DNA of 64,000 nt from Labia minor (taxonomy: Eukaryota > Arthropoda > Insecta > Dermaptera > Spongiphoridae): NCBI GenBank assembly GCA_963082975.1, contig OY720346.1, positions 68,873,267-68,937,266 on the forward strand. The letters run 5' to 3'. The translations under genes were made by a program, and so were the position numbers. This document shows, in pieces, positions 46,305 through 57,765 of the stretch; positions within the stretch are counted from its first letter, which is position 1, and each line of letters opens with the position of its first letter. The notes below the pieces were generated by a model. It saw only the letters and a list, made by a program, of their open reading frames with translations, did not search any database and was not told the DNA's origin.

Positions 46305-47678
46305 GTTAAAAATATATGTAAAAATATTAAAGTTTAATCACTTATACCAAATATACAAAATTTTTACGTATATATATATATTGTATTTAATACTATCTGG
46401 CCAGATAATACAAATTTGAATTTTTTTTCGATAGATTTATATAAATGATATTTTTCAAGTAATAATACTACATTATATCCCTTTCATACTATACATATAT
46501 ATTATTGATCTTTTTATTTTAAATATAGAATCAAGATTGATTGACTGATTATTGTATTATTTCTTTTCAAAATTTAGATAAAAGCAAATTATGTAATACG
46601 TTTATGTATTATGTATTATGTATTTATGTATTATATGAAATATCGAATTAAATTTCAAATATATTAAAAATAAAATATAAGTATATAAATGAAAATATAT
46701 GATGATTTCCTAATAAAATATATTGGAATCTTTTGATCCACTATTGAAAATGATATCATATTTTCTAAGTTCTATTTTTTTTTCAATTAAAAATGAAAAT
46801 GTATATGTATTATTTATATATAAAAAATTGGGTCAATAAATGTATGACCTTATTTCTACATAAAACTGACAAAAATCTTGATTAATTATTTTTTTTTTCT
46901 GTTGATCTATATAATTCTACTCTTTTGATTTCTTTCTTTCGTGACTTGTCTCTCTCGGGGTGAAGGGCGGCTGGAGGGGTTCTTCTAAATAATAAGTATT
47001 TACAAACCATTCATAATATATATTAAATAAAGAGTAATGGATGTTTTGGAATGGATTGTTTTATTTTGTTTTTTTTTATTTTAATATCCTGTTGAAATAA
47101 TTAAAGATAATCATGTAATTATGCTATTAAATGTATTAGTCTTTTAATTAGTAATGTTTTTTGAAATGGATATAGAGGGATGGGCGATGGTGACGCGGAC
47201 TGTGTAGTTTATTGATCACTTGACTAATCCTCGATTGAAGTTTCCATTCGGTAATTGAGTTGTTGAACTTCAGCAGAGCTGAGTCGAGTTGAGAGAAGAA
47301 GAATCCTTTAGTATTGTCGAGTCAAATTTTAACCACTCAAGTTTGAACTTTAAGCCGATTTTACGAGTATCATCCGAAACACTCAATCCAGTTGGTTACC
47401 ATGATCCCCAACCCTTTCATCCCCTCACTGCTTCTTCACCCCCTCTCCCACTCTTACTCACTCTCTCACTTGCACATCTCTCGCTAGTAAGTTATTTATT
47501 TTGAAAATACAGCATCGGGTTAATTTCATTTAGAGATCAAATTACTTTGCTTCAGTTAATATACAATAATAAATTAGATACATTTCAGTTTATAATAATC
47601 GATTTTGTGACATATATAATATCTAAAACAAAAATAAAAATTTATATATATATATATATGATATAATAATAAAAACAA
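46305..47678. other. Unassigned; balanced block 47160-47510
   Basis: 46314-46392 repeats a stretch near 33227. From 47160 to 47510 the composition is balanced, the plus frame 47289-47504 is open, and CTCGCTA is followed by GTAAGTTATT at 47487, a good splice-donor consensus. The peptide is not recognisable. A non-coding or 5'-UTR exon is possible. Confidence 0.35.
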
Positions 47679-47952
47679 AAAAAAAACCTCTGACTTTTGT
47701 ACGTTCTACGCAAGGACAACGCCTATCAAGTCGGTTATATAAATTCGATGTCCTATGATCAGTAGAACGAGTCCTATCAACCTTTACCTTGATTTTCTTG
47801 ATCGCAGGCGCTACTTTTAATCAATTACATAGTTGGCTGTGTTGACTCCGTCCAGATTTCAGTTAGAGAAATTCCCTTGCCAGGTCCGGGACATTAACCC
47901 GGGACCACGAGAATGTAAGCCAGCTATGCTAACCTCTCACCCTGTGGCGCCT
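47679..47952 (-). mobile_element. SINE S1, near full length
   Basis: Minus-strand head GGCGCCACAGGGTGAGAGGT, B-box-like CCCGGGTTAATGTCC (degenerate), body and end GCGTAGAACGTACAAAAGTC. ATGATATAAT upstream and ATGTTATAAT downstream may be an imperfect target duplication. Confidence 0.82.
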
Positions 47953-49662
47953 TTATGTTATAATACTATTTATTATTCAACTAAACTCAAGATTTTCTAT
48001 AACTGGAATTTAAAAACAAGATATTCCCTTAAATTTAGATTAAATGAATAATTCAAGAAAACATCTTCATTATACCTTTTTTTTCTTTTTCTTTTTCTTT
48101 TGTTTTTTTACTTTATTTTTAATAATAAAAATTTCAGAATTTATTCAAATCTAAAGAATTATTTTTTTATAATTGACTCTTGTGTAATTTGAATATTTGG
48201 CCAATTCCTTTTTGGTCAGTTAATTATTATAAAATTTGTTCTTTTCACTCACCCTATTTTTTGAAAATTAAAGTACATTAATTATACTTCAAATATTCTC
48301 CTGTACAATCTTCCCTGGGGCTGCCTCCCCTTCTCACCCTCTCACTGTCTGCCATCTGTGGTTCCCCATTGAATTGACTGCCAGTCGAGTCTATTTCAAT
48401 ATTTTGTCACATTTTTATTGTTTTTTTTTTCTTTTCACCCTCCCACCTCACATATTTTTTGTTTTTTTGATAGAGATTCCCCGATTCATCCCTAAATCGT
48501 TTCCACTCTTATCCGTTCTTGTCCGTTTTCAACCCTCCAACCGCCGTCGACCACTTCTTCAGTCTCGTACATTTTTTAGCGTTTTTCTTTTTTTTTATAT
48601 CCTCTCATCCAAACGTTATTTCTCTGTCCAACTTTTCTTGAGAGCCACTAAGCGAATGAAAATAAAAATTTGATTAGGGATAAAAGACAAAAGGAAAAAG
48701 TAAAAGAAATAAAGAAGAGGATGATAAAGATGGGTATATGGTTAGGGAATGGGGTGGGAGGATGTAGTGGGGGAAGAGAGGAAATAGAAAGAGTAGGAGA
48801 AAATCAATCTCTGAGAGACAAGATATTTAATCGAGGTTTATATAATATTTCGGGTGGCTTTTAAAAATATTAAGTGCCACCAAAGCCAACCATTTTATGA
48901 TAAGCCCCGCTTGGATTCAAATAATATTTAATGATTGGCACTAATTTATGATCCTTCAATTAAATGAACAATCCCATAAATTTTGAAAATCAAGCCAATC
49001 TTTAATATGTGGATTAAAAACAATAAATCACAAATCTTCCATTTATGCATTGATTTGTTTTTTAATATTAAAATATAATATATATATAGATATAGATATA
49101 TTATTTAATAAATCATTTTATATATTAGGAAAAAAATTTAAGATTAATTAATTTTATTTTTAAGGAAAAATATTTTTAAATTTTCAAAAATAAAATCAAT
49201 TCAAGCAAAGAGAAAAATATATTTAAGATTAATTAATAATATATTAAACACATTTATTATGTTTTGATTTTTATGAAATAAGGGCGTTTTATTTATTCAA
49301 TTAAATATTAAGGGTTATTTACTAAAATATTTATTTTTATTTATTTATTTATGATTACCCATCCTCTTTGGAATTTGGTAAAAAGTTACAATTATACTAA
49401 TTTATTTATTTATTTCATTAGTAAGATTCCCCCCTTCCACTTTGTGAGGTTTATGGTATGTTCTTCTAATCTATTTTTTCATACTAGTATATATTTTACT
49501 TATTTTTATTTTATTAAATTTAAAACCCTTTAGATATTGCATTTCTTCAGAAAATGGATCTAATCCCCGTGTTTCACTTCTTCATCCTTTTTATTCTCCA
49601 GTATGTTTGTTATCTCTTGGTCTATCATTGTTTTCAATTTATAGGTTCTTATGTCGCATAGA
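47953..49662. other. Unassigned; balanced block 48300-48870
   Basis: 48300-48870 is pyrimidine-rich then purine-rich with open plus frames (48374-48673, 48670-48864) of low complexity. No domain recognised. The rest is AT-rich. Confidence 0.4.
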
Positions 49663-49670
49663 TTTTATAT

Positions 49671-49956
49671 CAATGATTCTCAACCTTTTTTTCTCACACT
49701 CTTAACGGTTTAAAAATTTGGCACAAAGGAAAAGATAAGTGTAAAAGTTTAGCATATTGAAAAAAGGTGGTCCTAAAAAATGGTTTACCTTTTTTTAGAA
49801 CCATATTAAACAAATTTAGAAAGTCGGAAATGTTTAAGAGCCTAGTCCCAAAATGTTTGACTTGTTTTTAGAACCAAATTGAAAAAAATTTAGGAAAAAA
49901 AGTCGGAAATGTTTAAGAGCCTCATAATCTCGCGGCACAGTGGTTGAGAATCACTG
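49671..49956. mobile_element. hAT MITE with perfect 8-bp duplication
   Basis: Left CAATGATTCTCAACCTTTTT, right (reverse complement) CAGTGATTCTCAACCACTG. Flanks TTTTATAT at 49663-49670 and 49957-49964. An internal segment with GTCGGAAATGTTTAAGAGCC occurs twice (about 49825 and 49903). Same family as 22250-22428. Confidence 0.9.
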
Positions 49957-49964
49957 TTTTATAT

Positions 49965-50412
49965 ACTAATTTATATCTTGGTTTAATAATTTTTCCCTAT
50001 TCTTTGTTTAGTCTTGAACACGTTTGTCTCTCGATTTCTTTATATTAATCTTCTCTTAAGTATTTTTCCATTCCTATGTTTTGTAATTATCTTATAATCT
50101 TAAATTAAATAACTTACCAAGTAAGTTATTAAATAAATAAAAAATATTTAGATTGAAATTTTTATTTCAAAAATTCTTCAAAGATATATATATATTAGAT
50201 AGAATTAATAAAATAATTATATACATAGTTCATAAAAATTACTAGATTTATTTAAAATGAAACTTGGGGGAGTTTGTCTAAGAAAAAAAAATGTTTTAAA
50301 AAGTTTAATCTTACAATGAAAAGTTGTAGCGAAATATTTATTTAGCAAGAAAGAAGCCGACAAACTCTCAGTACCTCCTTCTTTTTGTCCAACCACCCAC
50401 CCGATTGTCCTC

Positions 50413-50446
<34 letters not shown>

Positions 50447-51347
50447 CCCCCAACCCACTCCCTCTTTTACAAGTCTTGATTTTGTATTCTGAACACGTTC
50501 TTTTCATTTATTCTTTTTTTTAACTTGTTTTGTTTCTTCCCCGTTTTTTTTTTATTTTTTTTTATTTTTTTGTTGTTGTTTTTTATTTTCGTTTTCAACC
50601 ATATACTAGAGTAGTATTTTTGTTTGTGTTTTTATTTGTGTTGTTGTTATCCAGGAGAAATTAACGCTGACATAAAAATAAAAGGGATGCAATGAAGAGA
50701 AAGAACGGCTGTAGTGTTTAAGAGAAATAGGGGTTAGATTCGAGGGGGGGGGGGTAGAGGGTTGCGGATTTGAAGAGCTTAACCGATGTGGATGAGCATT
50801 GAGGACTGGTCTAAGCTGTTGGGTTTAGTTTATAAGGACATCCAGGAAGGGATGATATGAGGGGAAAGGGGGGTGGATTATTTTTAATAAGGGTTGATTT
50901 GTAGCAAAATGGCGACCAAACTCCACCTGCTTCATCGTCTCTTTATGATTTAACAGCTCCAAAAACGCCGCATTTAATTTATCTGCGATGATAAATTTTT
51001 TATTTTAATTTTTTTTTTTTAAGGAATGAAATATATCTGTGATTAATAAAAACGAGGTTTTCAGAAGGCACTTGTACCTATCATATGGTCCATTCCATTT
51101 TCTATGGCGATAGAATATAAAAAATAACAGGAGGGTTGGAAAATGTTAGTAAATTTATCCTGATAATATTCTAATTTCAGTTTTTTATTTATTCTATGAT
51201 TACCATTTCATTCGATAGGGTATTATTATATTATTAGTATTAGTATAATTATTTTAACATTTTTAATATATATTTCATATATACACCTAAATTATTATTA
51301 GATACATAAATTATATTACATTATTACTATTTATATGATTGAATTTA
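49965..51347. other. Unassigned; 31-base poly-A and balanced block 50640-51000
   Basis: An A-run spans 50414-50444. A G-rich patch (GAGGGGGGGGGG, about 50742) lies inside balanced sequence up to 51000 that includes AAAATGGCGACCAAACTCC. No protein recognised. Confidence 0.4.
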
Positions 51348-51816
51348 TACGAGGGTGAGGTGAAAAGTTTCCGGCCTGACCAAGAAAAACGATGTTTTTA
51401 AATTTTTTATTTACTTTATTTTTCAACATTCAAGATAGCTGAGACCTGTACGATGTCAGCTGAACGTGTGCAAAATATTTTGCACAACGATTTGAACATG
51501 GAAAGCTGTGTGCAACGTGGGTGCCGCGTTTGCTAACGTTAGACAAAAAAAAAACTCCTCCGAAAAACCATTTCTACCGATAATTTGGCGCTGTAGGCGT
51601 AATCCAAACGAAGTTTTGCGTCGATTCATAACTGTTGATGAGACTTAAATTAATAAAATAAATTAATTAATTAATTAGATTAATAAAATTAATTAGAACA
51701 CCATTATGAGAAATGAATCAGTGTTGATGGAGATTATGTTGAAAAATATAGCAAAAAAAAAAATTTAAAAACAGTTTTTCTTGTTCAGGCCGGAAACTTT
51801 TCACCCCACCCTCGTA
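51348..51816 (+). mobile_element. mariner element with both ends, internally deleted
   Basis: Inverted ends CGAGGGTGAGGTGAAAAGTT and (reverse complement) CGAGGGTGGGGTGAAAAGTT at TA targets. The inside encodes FKIAETCTMSAERVQNILHN-like helix-turn-helix sequence (IQDS frame with frameshifts), a WVPR start, NEVLRRFITVDET with the first catalytic Asp, and the C-terminal end SVDGDYVEKY. Everything between the first Asp and the C-terminus is missing. 469 bp. Same family as the fragment at 31619-31817. Confidence 0.85.
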
Positions 51817-53159
51817 TATTTTTATATAGTAATAAAAGTCCTATTTTTATAATTTTTTATTTTATTTTTTGATGAAATTTCCAATCAATACATTCATTAA
51901 TTTTATGCTTTTTTCTGTGTTCATTCTTTTATTAAATTATCGACCCAAATATCTTTAATACTGTACTTATTATTTGAAAATTATTATAAGAAAATGATGT
52001 TTCTTTGTTTTGTTTTTTTATTTATTTATTTTTTTTTTTAATAAATAACGACTTTAATGCTAGTCATCAATTTATTTCCTACACTATTATTATTTTATTA
52101 GTTTTAATGAATTCTATTTATTTAAATTTTTATATATTAGAGAATAATATTTACCAAATAAACAACATTAAGTTAATTTTATTCAATTTATCAAAGGGGG
52201 TTGGTTTATTTATATATAGTTATCCATTTTATTTTATTAAAAATCGAAAAATAATAATAATAATAATAATAATAATTTCACGATGAAATCTTTATTACTG
52301 ATAATTATAGAGTAAAATTTAAATATTAATTTGTGTTTTTTTTTATAATAAAAAAAATAATACACAAATTGAACATGTTAATTTAAAAAAATATCGTACA
52401 TATATATACATTTTTCAAATTTTTTATATTAAATTTTTAATTAACTTTGAAATCAAACAAAAGCATAAATAAGAGATATTTATTATTATTAAAAAATAAT
52501 TTAAAATTAATTGGGAGTTTCAATTTAATAAATAATAAAAAAAAAATCATTTAAATTTCATGATTAAATCAACCAATGTATAAAAAAAAAATTATTTAAG
52601 AATTCATCTTGGGGGAGGAGAGTAGTAAAAGAGTATTTCTTTTTTTCCATTCCTAATATTGATCATACTCTCGCTATATTACATTTATTTCTTTTATATA
52701 CCAAATATTCAATTTTTTTAAAAAAATACATTTTAAGCGTAAGTTCAAATACATTTTTTTTTTAAATTGTTATCAATTATAATTTATGTTAATACAGTTT
52801 TTTATAATTAAATTTAATTCTTAATTAATTTTAGTTTTATATGGAAAATAAAAAAAATTCATCTCTTATAAGATATTCATATATATGATATTAAATTATA
52901 TGATATAAATTGGTCTTGCAATGTCTGAAGTTGGTACATATTTGGATCAAATCTCGTCAAAGCATATGTTGTTTTGTTTTTTTTTGTTTTTTTGATTTTC
53001 CTATGATTTTTGATACTTAAATTAAAGTTTTAGCAATTTTAAATAAGAATTAATTTTAAACTTTTTTTTCATATTACTTGTATAAAATTTAAAAAAATTC
53101 CTAATAGACGATGAAATAATTGATTATATTGATAGAATTCTATTCAATATGAAAAGACT
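51817..53159. other. AT-rich, (TAA)n at 52250-52277
   Basis: Extremely AT-rich. The 93-codon frame at 52005-52286 is hydrophobic low complexity that ends in the microsatellite and is not credible as a gene. Confidence 0.55.
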
Positions 53160-53447
53160 CAGCGCCGGCGGAAGTGGGCTTGCAACACATGCGGTGCAAG
53201 TGGGCGCCTCGTTGAAGGGGGCGCCATCACAAGATTCGGATATATACTATAATTTTATTAAAATATCGAATCTACCGAATTAGATGTTAAAACCAATATA
53301 TCCAATTTTTTGTGTACTAAATCCAGATATATTAAATAGTAATTAAAAAATTTAATGTAATTTTAAATATAATTTTAATGATAAAATTTTTTTAAAATAA
53401 TAGGGGGGCGCTAGGATAAAAATTGCATGCGGGCGCTAAGGACCCTG
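53160..53447. mobile_element. hAT-like MITE, degenerate
   Basis: Left CAGCGCCGGCGGAAGTGG with GGGCGCC words, right (reverse complement) CAGGGTCCTTAGCGCCCGC. Flanks AAAAGACT and ATAAGATA agree at only five of eight positions, so an old hAT duplication is possible but not shown. Confidence 0.45.
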
Positions 53448-54536
53448 ATAAGATATTGCGGACTTTATTAATTTTCTATCATATTTTAATTGTCTTATAA
53501 TATAATTATTTATTATATTATTAATTCATCTGGTTATTAAGTGTGATTGATACATTAAACTCCTTATAATTTATCATCAAAAAGAACAACTATTAAATCG
53601 ATTTTGTTATTAGTTTTTGTTGTTGTTTTTTTATTATTTCGTTATATTTGTTGTTGTTGTTGATGTTGATGTTATTTATTTTTTGTTTCTCCCGACACAT
53701 CCATCTTTAACGAGCCCCTCGACTAAAAAGATTTGGTGTTTTCTTCTGGCTACTGTCGCGTTTATTATTTCATTCGTCCCGGGGTTCTCCTGAAGGACTC
53801 GAATAGATGTGTGAGTGGGTGGAAAGGAGGGGGTTGGTTTGGGACATAGATCGTCCAACGATGCAACATTTATCACATGCTCTGACCCACCCACTGCCAT
53901 CCTAACCCCCTTCCCTCTTCTCCCAACATTCAGAATTAATGCCCTAGTCGCCCAATGGCTGCCACCATGGAATAAAGTGCACCATAAGACCGGTCGTTGC
54001 CTCCAAATACAACATTTTGAATAAAACTTATGTATTGATGGTTTACTACAAACCCCCCTCCCCCACCCACAACTCACCCTTTACTCCATACATTCAGAGA
54101 TTCACATATAATAAATAATGGCCGACCCAATTGCCGGTTTCTTTTTAAATTAATTAAACAACGAGAGAGAGAGAGAGGGAAAGAGACAAAAGAGATGTGA
54201 AATACTGACAAATTGGCATTTTTAAATATATATATATATATTTAGCATGGAAAAAAATTAATTGGATATTTAAATATAGTGTATTTTTTATGAGAAAAAT
54301 TAAATACAATGGATAATAATTATACAACATTTAGCATTTAGTAGAACATAACAAAAGAGGGGATAGTAACAAACAAACGTTGAAAAAATTATACTCTTAA
54401 ATACTTTTGGTCTTGAAATATGAGTTGTTTTATATTTATATATTTTTTTTAAGTTAAAAAAAACCCTCGAGCCACTACATTTTTAAAAAAAAAAATTTTA
54501 ATAAAATAATCTCAAATTTTTATATTTAATTATTTT
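53448..54536. other. Unassigned; balanced block 53690-54110
   Basis: 53690-54110 is balanced and open on both strands (minus 53676-54077, 133 codons; plus 53815-54024), without any motif I know. A TTG microsatellite lies near 53648 and GA repeats near 54163. Confidence 0.4.
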
Positions 54537-54549
54537 AATAGAAAAAATA

Positions 54550-56955
54550 TTTCGGCTTAGGTGAGTGTAATGAGAGAGGAGACCGGCTCTATGATTTCTG
54601 CCAAACTACAGAGATGGTAGTAACTAATACGCTATTTAAACTTCCAAAGCGACGTCTTTACACATGGAAATCACCCAGAGACTCTATTGACAACCAAGAA
54701 CCAAGTAGGAACCAAATTGATTACATTCTGATAAACAGACGTTTCCGAAATTGTGTTAAAAGAGTCACAACATACCCTGGTGCAGACATAGGCTCAGATC
54801 ACAACCCTTTGGTTGCGGACATGGGCCTAGCGTTGAAGTCTGTAAAAAGAAAAAACTGCAACGTTAATATTATTGATACATCAAGATTACAATTTGAGGA
54901 TGTTAGGAATGCTGTTATTGATGATCTCAATGGCAAATTAATGAGGATATCTATTGACGATCTTGACGATATAAATACTCAGTGGGCACTGCTGAAAAAT
55001 GCTTTGGTGGAGACTGGTTCGCTTCACTTGAGGAGAACACGTACAATGAAGAGGAGGTCGTGGATGACGGACGAGATTTTGGATTTGATGGAAGAAAGGA
55101 GACTTCTCAAAAATAACATCGTGGAATATAAAAAGATGCAATTCAAAATAAGGAAAGGGATTAAATTAGCAAAACAAATTTGGATGACAGAAAGGTGTGA
55201 AGAAATAGAAGAATTAGTTTCAAAACATGACATGTTTAATATACATGTAAAGGTAAAGGAAATAACTGGACAATTCAGGAGTCGACCACCAATGTCAATA
55301 CTAAATGAAGCCAAAAAACTAGTAACGGACGAAGCTGAACTCATGAAAGCCTGGCAATTGTACGCAGCAAAACTTTTTGAAGATTCCAGAGAGGAAGTTG
55401 AAATTGATGATTGCGATCCTGAAGGACCAAAAATAATAAAATCAGAGCTAATGCACGCTATTTCAATTGCTAAGAACAAGAAAGCGCCGGGACCAGATGG
55501 AATCCCAATGGAATTAATCAAATTCATCAATGAAGACAATATAGACCTGGTATTGAAAATATTTAACAATATCTATAACTGCGGTGTGCTTCCAGAGGAA
55601 TGGCTGAAATCAACATTTGTTACTATCCCAAAGAAACAATACCCTAAGAATTGCAGTGACTATCGCCTCATCAGTCTTATGAGCCACATGTTAAAGACCT
55701 TTCTTCGAATAATACACGCCCGCATCCGATTAAAATGTGAGTTAGACTTAGATGACTCGCAGTTTGGATTCAGAAACGCCTTCGGTACAAGAGAAGCATT
55801 ATTTGGCTTCAATGTTTTGCTTCAAAAATGTCGTGACCAACACAAAAATGTATTTGCATGTTTTGTTGACTACGAAAAAGCCTTTGACAGAATAAAACAC
55901 ACTAGACTGATTGAACTTCTGTGCGATGCTGGAGTGGACGAAAAAGATATCAGGATTATAAAAAATCTGTACTGGAGGCAATATGCCGTAATCAGAGTAG
56001 GAAAATCCACAACACCGGGAATTGAGATCCAGAGAGGAGTCCGTCAAGGATGCATTCTCTCTCCCCTTTTATTTAATCTCTATGCTGACAGAATTTTTAA
56101 GGAGGCCTTGGAAGAACTGGATATGGGGGTGAAAGTAAATGGCGTACCAATTAGTACAATTAAATATGCCGACGACACTGTGATCCTGTCTGAAAACATT
56201 GAAGACCTTCAACTACTTCTAAATAAAATTTCTCAAATTGGAATTAAAGCGGGCTTAAACATAAATATAGCCAAAACAAAATTTATGGTCTTTAGCCGCC
56301 AGCCACATGGAAACGCCTCCCTCCACCTCGATAACAAACAAGTTGAACGAGTAAGATCTTTTAAATATCTTGGTTGTATCATAAATGACCAGCTAGACCC
56401 GGATATCGAAATTAAGTCCAGAATTGAGGCTGCGAGGTCCACCTTCAATAAAATGAGATCCTTCTTCTGTGATGACAACCTAAATCTTAAATTACGACAG
56501 AGAATGGCCAAATGCTATGTTTGGTCCATTCTCTTATATGGTGTGGAAGCATGGACACTCAAGGTCAGTACGATGAATCGCCTGGAGGCTTTTGAGATGT
56601 GGATCCTCAGGCGAATGCTGCGAATTCCCTGGGTCGAGAGAGTTACCAACAGGGATGTCTTGAGGAGAGCAAACACACAGCGAGAACTCCTCAACACTGT
56701 CAAATGCCGGAAAATCTCTTACCTCGGCCACATCTTGAGAGGTAATAAATATCAACTCCTTCAATTAATCCTCAAAGGGAAAATTGAGGGTCGACGTGGA
56801 CCCGGGAGAAGACGCCAATCCTGGTTAGGGAATATCAGGGAATGGACCGGCATAAGGAGCGTGGGAGAGCTGTTCCGCACGGCGGAAAATAGAGACGTTT
56901 TCGCCAGAGTGATCGCCGACGTCAGGGAGACCGGACAAGGCACTTGAAGAAGAAG
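54550..56955 (+). mobile_element. RTE-like LINE, 5'-truncated, with 13-bp target-site duplication
   Basis: The element starts inside the endonuclease domain and ends eight bases after its stop codon in GAAGAAGAAG. The direct repeat AATAGAAAAAATA lies at 54537-54549 and 56956-56968. An open frame across the whole insertion, short 3' tail and perfect duplication mean it is young. The absent part is the 5' leader and the first half of the endonuclease. Confidence 0.9.
54551..56947 (+). CDS. RTE-like LINE ORF2 remnant: endonuclease C-terminus plus reverse transcriptase (partial)
   Basis: Would nick chromosomal DNA and copy the element RNA at the nick. The frame is open from 54551 (FGLGECNERGDRLYDFCQ), upstream of the first ATG at 54614, because the true start was lost by 5' truncation; 54614 itself is an internal Met. 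Numbering from 54614: endonuclease end with NQIDYILINRRF and SDHNPL (about residue 60, catalytic Asp-His); RT entry KKAPGPDGIPMELI (about 293); FVDYEKAFD with the first catalytic Asp (about 418); GVRQGCILSPLLFNLY (about 475); YADD (about 518); FKYLGC; C-terminal WTLKVSTMNRLEAFEMWILR and GRRGPGRRRQSW. All RT catalytic residues are present. Without the endonuclease N-terminus it should not move by itself. Clade (RTE-like against other APE-type LINEs) needs a tree. Confidence 0.92.
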   Translation, partial: FGLGECNERGDRLYDFCQTTEMVVTNTLFKLPKRRLYTWKSPRDSIDNQEPSRNQIDYILINRRFRNCVKRVTTYPGADIGSDHNPLVADMGLALKSVKRKNCNVNIIDTSRLQFEDVRNAVIDDLNGKLMRISIDDLDDINTQWALLKNALVETGSLHLRRTRTMKRRSWMTDEILDLMEERRLLKNNIVEYKKMQFKIRKGIKLAKQIWMTERCEEIEELVSKHDMFNIHVKVKEITGQFRSRPPMSILNEAKKLVTDEAELMKAWQLYAAKLFEDSREEVEIDDCDPEGPKIIKSELMHAISIAKNKKAPGPDGIPMELIKFINEDNIDLVLKIFNNIYNCGVLPEEWLKSTFVTIPKKQYPKNCSDYRLISLMSHMLKTFLRIIHARIRLKCELDLDDSQFGFRNAFGTREALFGFNVLLQKCRDQHKNVFACFVDYEKAFDRIKHTRLIELLCDAGVDEKDIRIIKNLYWRQYAVIRVGKSTTPGIEIQRGVRQGCILSPLLFNLYADRIFKEALEELDMGVKVNGVPISTIKYADDTVILSENIEDLQLLLNKISQIGIKAGLNINIAKTKFMVFSRQPHGNASLHLDNKQVERVRSFKYLGCIINDQLDPDIEIKSRIEAARSTFNKMRSFFCDDNLNLKLRQRMAKCYVWSILLYGVEAWTLKVSTMNRLEAFEMWILRRMLRIPWVERVTNRDVLRRANTQRELLNTVKCRKISYLGHILRGNKYQLLQLILKGKIEGRRGPGRRRQSWLGNIREWTGIRSVGELFRTAENRDVFARVIADVRETGQGT

Positions 56956-57112
56956 AATAGAAAAAATAAAGAATAAAAAATAAAAAAACAATTGAAGAAA
57001 TAATTAATATTTTTCTTTTTTTTTTCTATTTACTTATTGGCCTGTTCGAACCAGATTGTCGTTTCAACTTTTTTGACACTCTCTCTGATGATTCTCTATT
57101 TATTCTTTTTTA

Positions 57113-57514
57113 TCTTATCTTATTATACTAGCAAAAATTATATATAAATGTATATATATATATTTGTATTTTTGAAATATTAAACCGCCCGAAGGATTTT
57201 TTTGAAATTCACACCATAGATAATTTTTATGAAGAAAAATCGAACTCTATTGGTTTCAGCCTCTGGAAAAATCATATTTATTAGTTTTTCTTAATTTATA
57301 ATAGGAAATTTAAATGACTCAGCAACTACGCCAGGCACCGCTTCCTTAAAAACAGAATATTATAAATATAAATAAAATTACGAAATATATATTATGTTAT
57401 ATCCACATGCCTTACTTTTCTGTCTTTCAGTGCATGAATACATACGTTTTATGAATATTTTTTTTTAATTTATGTTCTTTTAAATTATTTGAAAGGCAGC
57501 TCGGTGATCCAGGT
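57113..57514 (+). mobile_element. U-family repeat, near full length
   Basis: TCTTATCTTATTATACTAGC start, TA tract (57149-57161), core AAACCGCCCGAAGGATTTTT and GAAATTCACACC, then GCAACTACGCCAGGCACCGC and 3' end AAAGGCAGCTCGGTGATCC. A second GCGGCTCGGTGAACCATT lies at 57567-57585. Confidence 0.72.
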
Positions 57515-57586
57515 TTTAATATTACCAACCAAACCCGATAATAAGGAATACTTTTCTTAATGACCAAGCGGCGGCTCGGTGAACCA

Positions 57587-57734
57587 TTATTACTATTATA
57601 ATAAGTTTTTTTATCCAATTACACTTCTATTTATTTTATATGATATTCTTATATCTCATATTATTTTATTCAATCTAATAAATTAATTATTAAAATATTA
57701 ATTTTATTAAAAACTTGATCAATATATAATATTC

Positions 57735-57765
<31 letters not shown>

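Noticed and set aside
52005-52286. 93-residue hydrophobic frame, possible membrane protein
   Set aside because: Pure low-complexity AT-driven Phe/Ile/Leu/Asn composition ending inside a TAA microsatellite.
53676-54077. 133-codon minus frame as a host gene
   Set aside because: Open on both strands, no motif, no splice or start evidence. Left as an unassigned block.
55024-55569. 181-codon minus frame inside the LINE
   Set aside because: Antisense shadow of the endonuclease/RT frame. Translation has no motif.
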